Part shown: positions 60,648-64,000 of the stretch, one piece after another | Position numbering within the stretch: the stretch's first letter is position 1 | How the letters are laid out: every line of letters begins with the position of its first letter | From: Desertifilum tharense IPPAS B-1220 | GTDB taxonomy: Bacteria; Cyanobacteriota; Cyanobacteriia; Cyanobacteriales; Desertifilaceae | DNA length: 64,000 nucleotides | Assembly (NCBI RefSeq): GCF_001746915.1 | Contig: NZ_MJGC01000088.1 | Coordinates: 1-64,000, forward strand | Direction of reading: 5' to 3' | Made by a program: the position numbers and the translations under genes | Notes under the pieces: model-generated | What the model was told of the DNA's origin: nothing | The model's database searches: none | The model's input: the letters and a program-made list of their open reading frames with translations, nothing else

Positions 60648-61673
60648 TTAGTAGCGAATGCGCGGATCGACATAAGCATTGAGGATATCAATTGCTATAC
60701 TGGCGATCGCCACAATTGCCGCAAAGAATACCACAACCCCCTGCACTGTGGGATAGTCTCGGAGCGTAATCGCTTCATACAAGCGGTTTCCCAAACCCGG
60801 CCAAGAAAACGTCACCTCCGTTAACACCGCGCCACCCAATAACGCCGCAAAGGTTAAGCCCAAAATCGTAATCACCGGAATTAAAGCATTTTTCAACGCA
60901 TGAGCAATTAAAATCCGTCTTTCGGGAATTCCCCTAGCCCTCGCCGCTTCCACATAATCGGCTTTAAGGGTTTGTTTAAGATTCACCCGCACAATGCGTT
61001 CAAAAATCCCGCTGAGGAGAATTCCTAGCGTAAAACAGGGTAACGCCAAGTGATGCAGCGAAATCAGAAATTGATTGATATTCCCATTCAGCAAACTATC
61101 AAGGATATATAACCCCGTCGGCCCATTGGGAGGAATAGCAGAAATTGAAAAGCGCGTCCCCAAGGGAAACCATCCCAGTTGTACTGCGAAAACTAACTGC
61201 ATCAGCATCCCCGCCCAAAATGCCGGAATGGAATAAGTCAGAATACCAAATAAGCGCCCCCCCGCATCCAAAGGACTATTAGGACGCGAAGCCGCCAAGG
61301 TTCCTATTGTGATTCCAATTCCTAGGGCCACCAGCATACTAAAAACGGTTAACTCCACTGTAGCCGGGAAATATTGCCCAATAATCTGCCAAACCGTTTG
61401 ACCTCGACTGGTTAAAGACGTGCCTAAGTCCAATCTCAGCAAGTCTCCCATATAGTTGAGATACTGCAACCCCAGGGGCAAATCTAACCCCAATTGTCGC
61501 CTTAACTCCTCTTTAGCGGCGGCTGAAGCGCGGGCCCCATAAATTGCGTCTACCGGGTCGCCAGGAGTTGCCCTCAGTAATAGAAAGACTAATGTGGTAA
61601 TGAACCACAACATAATCGGCGCTAGTAGTAGCCGAGAGAGAATGTAGTATTGAAGGGCTTTAGAACGAGACAT
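60648..61673 (-). CDS. Peptide/nickel ABC transporter permease (DppB/OppB type)
   Basis: A 341-residue inner membrane permease with six helices. Family marks: FITTLVFLLLRATPGDPVD near the N-terminus, and the cytoplasmic EAA loop DYVEAARARGIPERRILIAHALKNALIP. It works with a substrate-binding protein, encoded upstream at 61965, and an ATPase and second permease that are not in this window on this side. The start ATG 61673 follows a repeat-rich gap. Confidence 0.93.
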   Translation of the reverse strand: MSRSKALQYYILSRLLLAPIMLWFITTLVFLLLRATPGDPVDAIYGARASAAAKEELRRQLGLDLPLGLQYLNYMGDLLRLDLGTSLTSRGQTVWQIIGQYFPATVELTVFSMLVALGIGITIGTLAASRPNSPLDAGGRLFGILTYSIPAFWAGMLMQLVFAVQLGWFPLGTRFSISAIPPNGPTGLYILDSLLNGNINQFLISLHHLALPCFTLGILLSGIFERIVRVNLKQTLKADYVEAARARGIPERRILIAHALKNALIPVITILGLTFAALLGGAVLTEVTFSWPGLGNRLYEAITLRDYPTVQGVVVFFAAIVAIASIAIDILNAYVDPRIRY

Positions 61674-61675
61674 CT

Positions 61676-61960
61676 TTCTAAGTGCTGAGTGGAAAGTGCT
61701 GAGTGCTGAGTGGGTTTGTGAGTGCTGAGTGGAAAGTGCTGTTGCTTTAGCTTCTGCGTAGCAGTGTGCTGAGTGGGGAAAAGGGTGGGGGAAAAGAGTG
61801 CTTCGCTTGGGTGTGCGTGTTAGCTTCCGCGTAGCGGTGTGCTGAGTGGGGAAGGAGTGCTGAGTTGATAGTTAGCAAGTTTTTCTATCTCTTCTTCCCT
61901 AACCCCTAACTCCCAACTCCCTTCTTCCCCAACCCCTAACTCCCAATTCCCAACTCCCCT
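61676..61960. repeat. GTGCTGAGT and CCCAACTCC repeats
   Basis: The gap between two transporter genes is filled by GTGCTGAGTGGAAAGTGCTG-like units and, near its right end, by C-rich units identical in type to those at 1-79. It is another copy of the families seen at 8440-8760. Confidence 0.9.
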
Positions 61961-61964
61961 CTTC

Positions 61965-63611
61965 TTACTTAGAGATGCTAGAGAACAGCAACTTCTGAGT
62001 GGGTTCGAGACGGACGCCGTTGATGCCTTTTTGGGCGAAGGCGTAATCTCTGTCTAGCCACATGGGAATAAAGGGGACATCTCTGGCAAGGATATCTTGA
62101 ATTTGACCTAAGATTGCGTAGCGCCTGTCGCGGTCGGTTTCTTGGCGCTGTTGGCGAATGAGGTTAACCACTTCGGTATTGTAGTAGAAAGAGCCGTGGT
62201 TTTGGCTGGCCCCAACTTTGCAGCCTTCGGTGGCGGAACCTTCGTTACAGTCGAGGAAGGGTTGGATGTAGTTGTCGGGGTCGAAGTAGTCGGCGTACCA
62301 GTCGAGGAGAAAGGTGGGATAGATACCTTTGTCGAGGTTTTGGAAGGCGGTGGTGGATTCTACACTTTTGAGTTCTAGTTGTAGGATACCGTCCATTTTT
62401 TGATCGGCGATCGCTTTCAGGGTACTGGCGACTAAACTGCGTTTGGTGGAGTTGGAGGAATACCAAATTTCTACAACGGCGGGGTTAGCTTGAGAAAAAC
62501 CCGCTTGTGTCAGCAGTTGCTTGGCTTTCTCGGCGTTCCCGTCGCCGTATTGTTCAAACACGGGTTTATGAGAGGGGAAGGTATCGGGAATGAGGCTATA
62601 CAGGGGTTCGGCTAAATCTTGTAAAACCCGTTGGTTCAGGATATTGCGGTCTACAATGGCAGCTAAGGCTTGACGCACTTCAACTCGGTTGAGGGGTTCG
62701 GAGTTGACGTTCAGCACCATGTAGTTGACGCTATTCCCATCGGCGGTAATTTCTTGCCAGCCTTGTCTTTGGGTTTCTTTTTCTAAGCTTTTAATCTGCT
62801 CGGAGTCTAGCGTACCAGAGGCGACATCGATGGCTCTAGTGCGAAAGGCGTTAAAGAGATTGGACGAGGAGGTAAACAGTTGAATGTCTACGCCTTGGTT
62901 TTGGGGTTTTTCTCCCCAGTAATCTTCAAAGACATCGAGGCGAATGACATCGGTACCAAATTGGGCCAGTTTATAGGGGCCAGTTCCTACAAACGTATCG
63001 GGTTTAAACTGTCCGGTACCGATTTGGTAAGCTTGGGGTGAAATGGCAGCAGTTCCCGGAAAGGTGAGAAGTTCGGGAAAGGCGGCGAAGGGTTGTTGCA
63101 GTTTAATGGTTAACTCGTATTCCCCCGTTGCGTTGACAGACTCGACAATATCTTTCAGCAAAAAGGCAGGAGTCCCCTCATTTTCCATAAAGCGGTTGAG
63201 GGAAAAAGCCATCGCTTCGGCGTTAAAAGAGGTGCCATCGTGGAAGAGAACGCCTTGGCGGAGGGGGATGGTGTAGGTTAATTTATCGTCGCTGATAGTT
63301 GGGAGTGCTGTGGCGAGTTGCGGGGTAAGTTCTGTTGTACCCGAACGATAGGTGTAAAGGCGATCGCCTAAATTATAGAGCAAGTTACCCGAAGCAATCT
63401 CGTAGGAGTCCGCCGGGTCGAGGGTGCGGACTTTTAAGGTCGTGCCAATATTAACGCGGGGGTTACTTGCACCTCCCAAGGTGGAGTTTTGGGTGGTGGT
63501 TTGGCTAGCACAACTAACCACTAGCAAGAAACACAGGGAAAATAAACCGAAAAATTGGCTAAGGCGTTGCCACCGTTTTGAGAGAAGCTTGGGGTAGTTC
63601 ATTCGCTGCAT
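61965..63611 (-). CDS. ABC transporter substrate-binding lipoprotein (family 5)
   Basis: A 548-residue periplasmic protein with a lipoprotein signal (FFGLFSLCFLLVVSCASQ, lipidated Cys). The SBP_bac_5 fold is marked by VRTLDPADSYEIASGNLLYNL, LVGTGPYKLAQFG-like and DYWGEKPQNQGVDIQ, and a C-terminal WLDRDYAFAQKGINGV. It should bind oligopeptides or similar solutes for the permease gene downstream at 60648. The start ATG 63611 is followed by another ATG three codons later. Confidence 0.93.
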   Translation of the reverse strand: MQRMNYPKLLSKRWQRLSQFFGLFSLCFLLVVSCASQTTTQNSTLGGASNPRVNIGTTLKVRTLDPADSYEIASGNLLYNLGDRLYTYRSGTTELTPQLATALPTISDDKLTYTIPLRQGVLFHDGTSFNAEAMAFSLNRFMENEGTPAFLLKDIVESVNATGEYELTIKLQQPFAAFPELLTFPGTAAISPQAYQIGTGQFKPDTFVGTGPYKLAQFGTDVIRLDVFEDYWGEKPQNQGVDIQLFTSSSNLFNAFRTRAIDVASGTLDSEQIKSLEKETQRQGWQEITADGNSVNYMVLNVNSEPLNRVEVRQALAAIVDRNILNQRVLQDLAEPLYSLIPDTFPSHKPVFEQYGDGNAEKAKQLLTQAGFSQANPAVVEIWYSSNSTKRSLVASTLKAIADQKMDGILQLELKSVESTTAFQNLDKGIYPTFLLDWYADYFDPDNYIQPFLDCNEGSATEGCKVGASQNHGSFYYNTEVVNLIRQQRQETDRDRRYAILGQIQDILARDVPFIPMWLDRDYAFAQKGINGVRLEPTQKLLFSSISK

Positions 63612-63800
63612 GAGGAGAAATCAGGCCTAATAACCGAGATATTGTACAAAGGTTAGCGTGCAAGCAACGGAGTCGAGCAGAATTCCTTGGGTTTATTCGG
63701 GGTTGACGCGGGATAATCCGACAAGTTGCAATTTTAGGGTGAGAATTGAATAACGGCTAGTGGGAAAATCAGAAATTGTTCTGCTTTTGCTTTGCTTTTT

Positions 63801-64000
63801 ATGAATATTGCGATTATCGGTTGCGGTTATGTGGGTTCGGCGATGGCGCGTTTCTGGCAAACCCAAGGATTTAATCTGACTGCAACGACGACAACCCCCG
63901 ATAAGTTAGAGTCGTTAGCCAGTATGGCTCAAACGGTAAAATTAGTTCGGGGTGATGATGCAGAATCGTTGAAAGCGACCTTACAGGGTCAGGAAGTGGT
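63801..64000 (+). CDS. NAD(P)-dependent oxidoreductase, 5' part
   Basis: The window ends inside the gene after 66 codons. The product starts MNIAIIGCGYVGSAMARFWQ, a nucleotide-binding Rossmann motif, then TTTPDKLESLASMAQTVKLV. It resembles NAD-dependent epimerase/dehydratase proteins of the SDR type (YeeZ-like). The rest is outside the window. Confidence 0.75.
   Translation, partial: MNIAIIGCGYVGSAMARFWQTQGFNLTATTTTPDKLESLASMAQTVKLVRGDDAESLKATLQGQEV

Overview
The window is cyanobacterial chromosome. The octamer GCGATCGC (HIP1) recurs throughout. The window carries photosystem I core genes (psaL-psaI, psaA-psaB), a form IB Rubisco cluster (rbcL-rbcX-rbcS), bicarbonate uptake genes (sbtA-sbtB) with a beta carbonic anhydrase, and the plant-type carotenoid genes pds and crtB. 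Simple-sequence repeats (GTGCTGAGT and CCCAACTCC types), three PEP-CTERM-like proteins and many regulatory kinases suggest a large-genome filamentous or colonial species. I cannot name the genus from the sequence.

Layout. 1-5200: DUF3318 protein, response-regulator kinase, GT39 membrane protein, a BrnT-BrnA toxin-antitoxin pair and a methyltransferase. 5500-12500: GT4 glycosyltransferase, patatin lipase, tRNA-Ser, outer membrane barrel, two divergent cell-wall enzymes and a coiled-coil/HEAT protein. 12700-21450: psaL-psaI, an NCS1-permease/histidine-kinase fusion, psaB and psaA. 22000-31700: repetitive lipoprotein, SDR/CIA30 protein, PEP-CTERM proteins, pds-crtB. 33000-42600: carbon-concentrating and carbon-fixing genes, interrupted by an AT-rich accessory block (a 31-residue-repeat protein and a restriction-modification pair). 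42900-49300: a tRNA array with accessory genes. 49400-64000: transporters, hydrolases, the YoeB/YefM pair, radC, a PRK-like kinase, an FAD oxidase and part of a peptide ABC transporter.

The most remarkable region is 42900-49300. Nine recognisable tRNAs (Arg, Phe, Asn, Gln, one with an odd anticodon loop, Ala, His, Ser, Ile) and one tRNA-like fragment are interspersed with a coiled-coil protein, a PARG-like macrodomain protein, a NADAR protein and, just downstream, a TPR-TerD protein. Between the macrodomain and NADAR genes lies a non-coding stretch that first carries the universal sarcin-ricin loop sequence of 23S rRNA and then, about 50 bases later, a 58-base copy of the 23S GTPase-associated centre. 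Their order is the reverse of that in rRNA. The closing stems differ from rRNA but remain complementary. I read this as a candidate structured RNA that imitates the two translation-factor sites of the ribosome, sitting in a cassette of tRNAs and ADP-ribose-removing enzymes. A translation-damage decoy and repair cassette, perhaps phage- or plasmid-derived, is the working idea. It is inference and needs covariance-model and RNA-seq checks.
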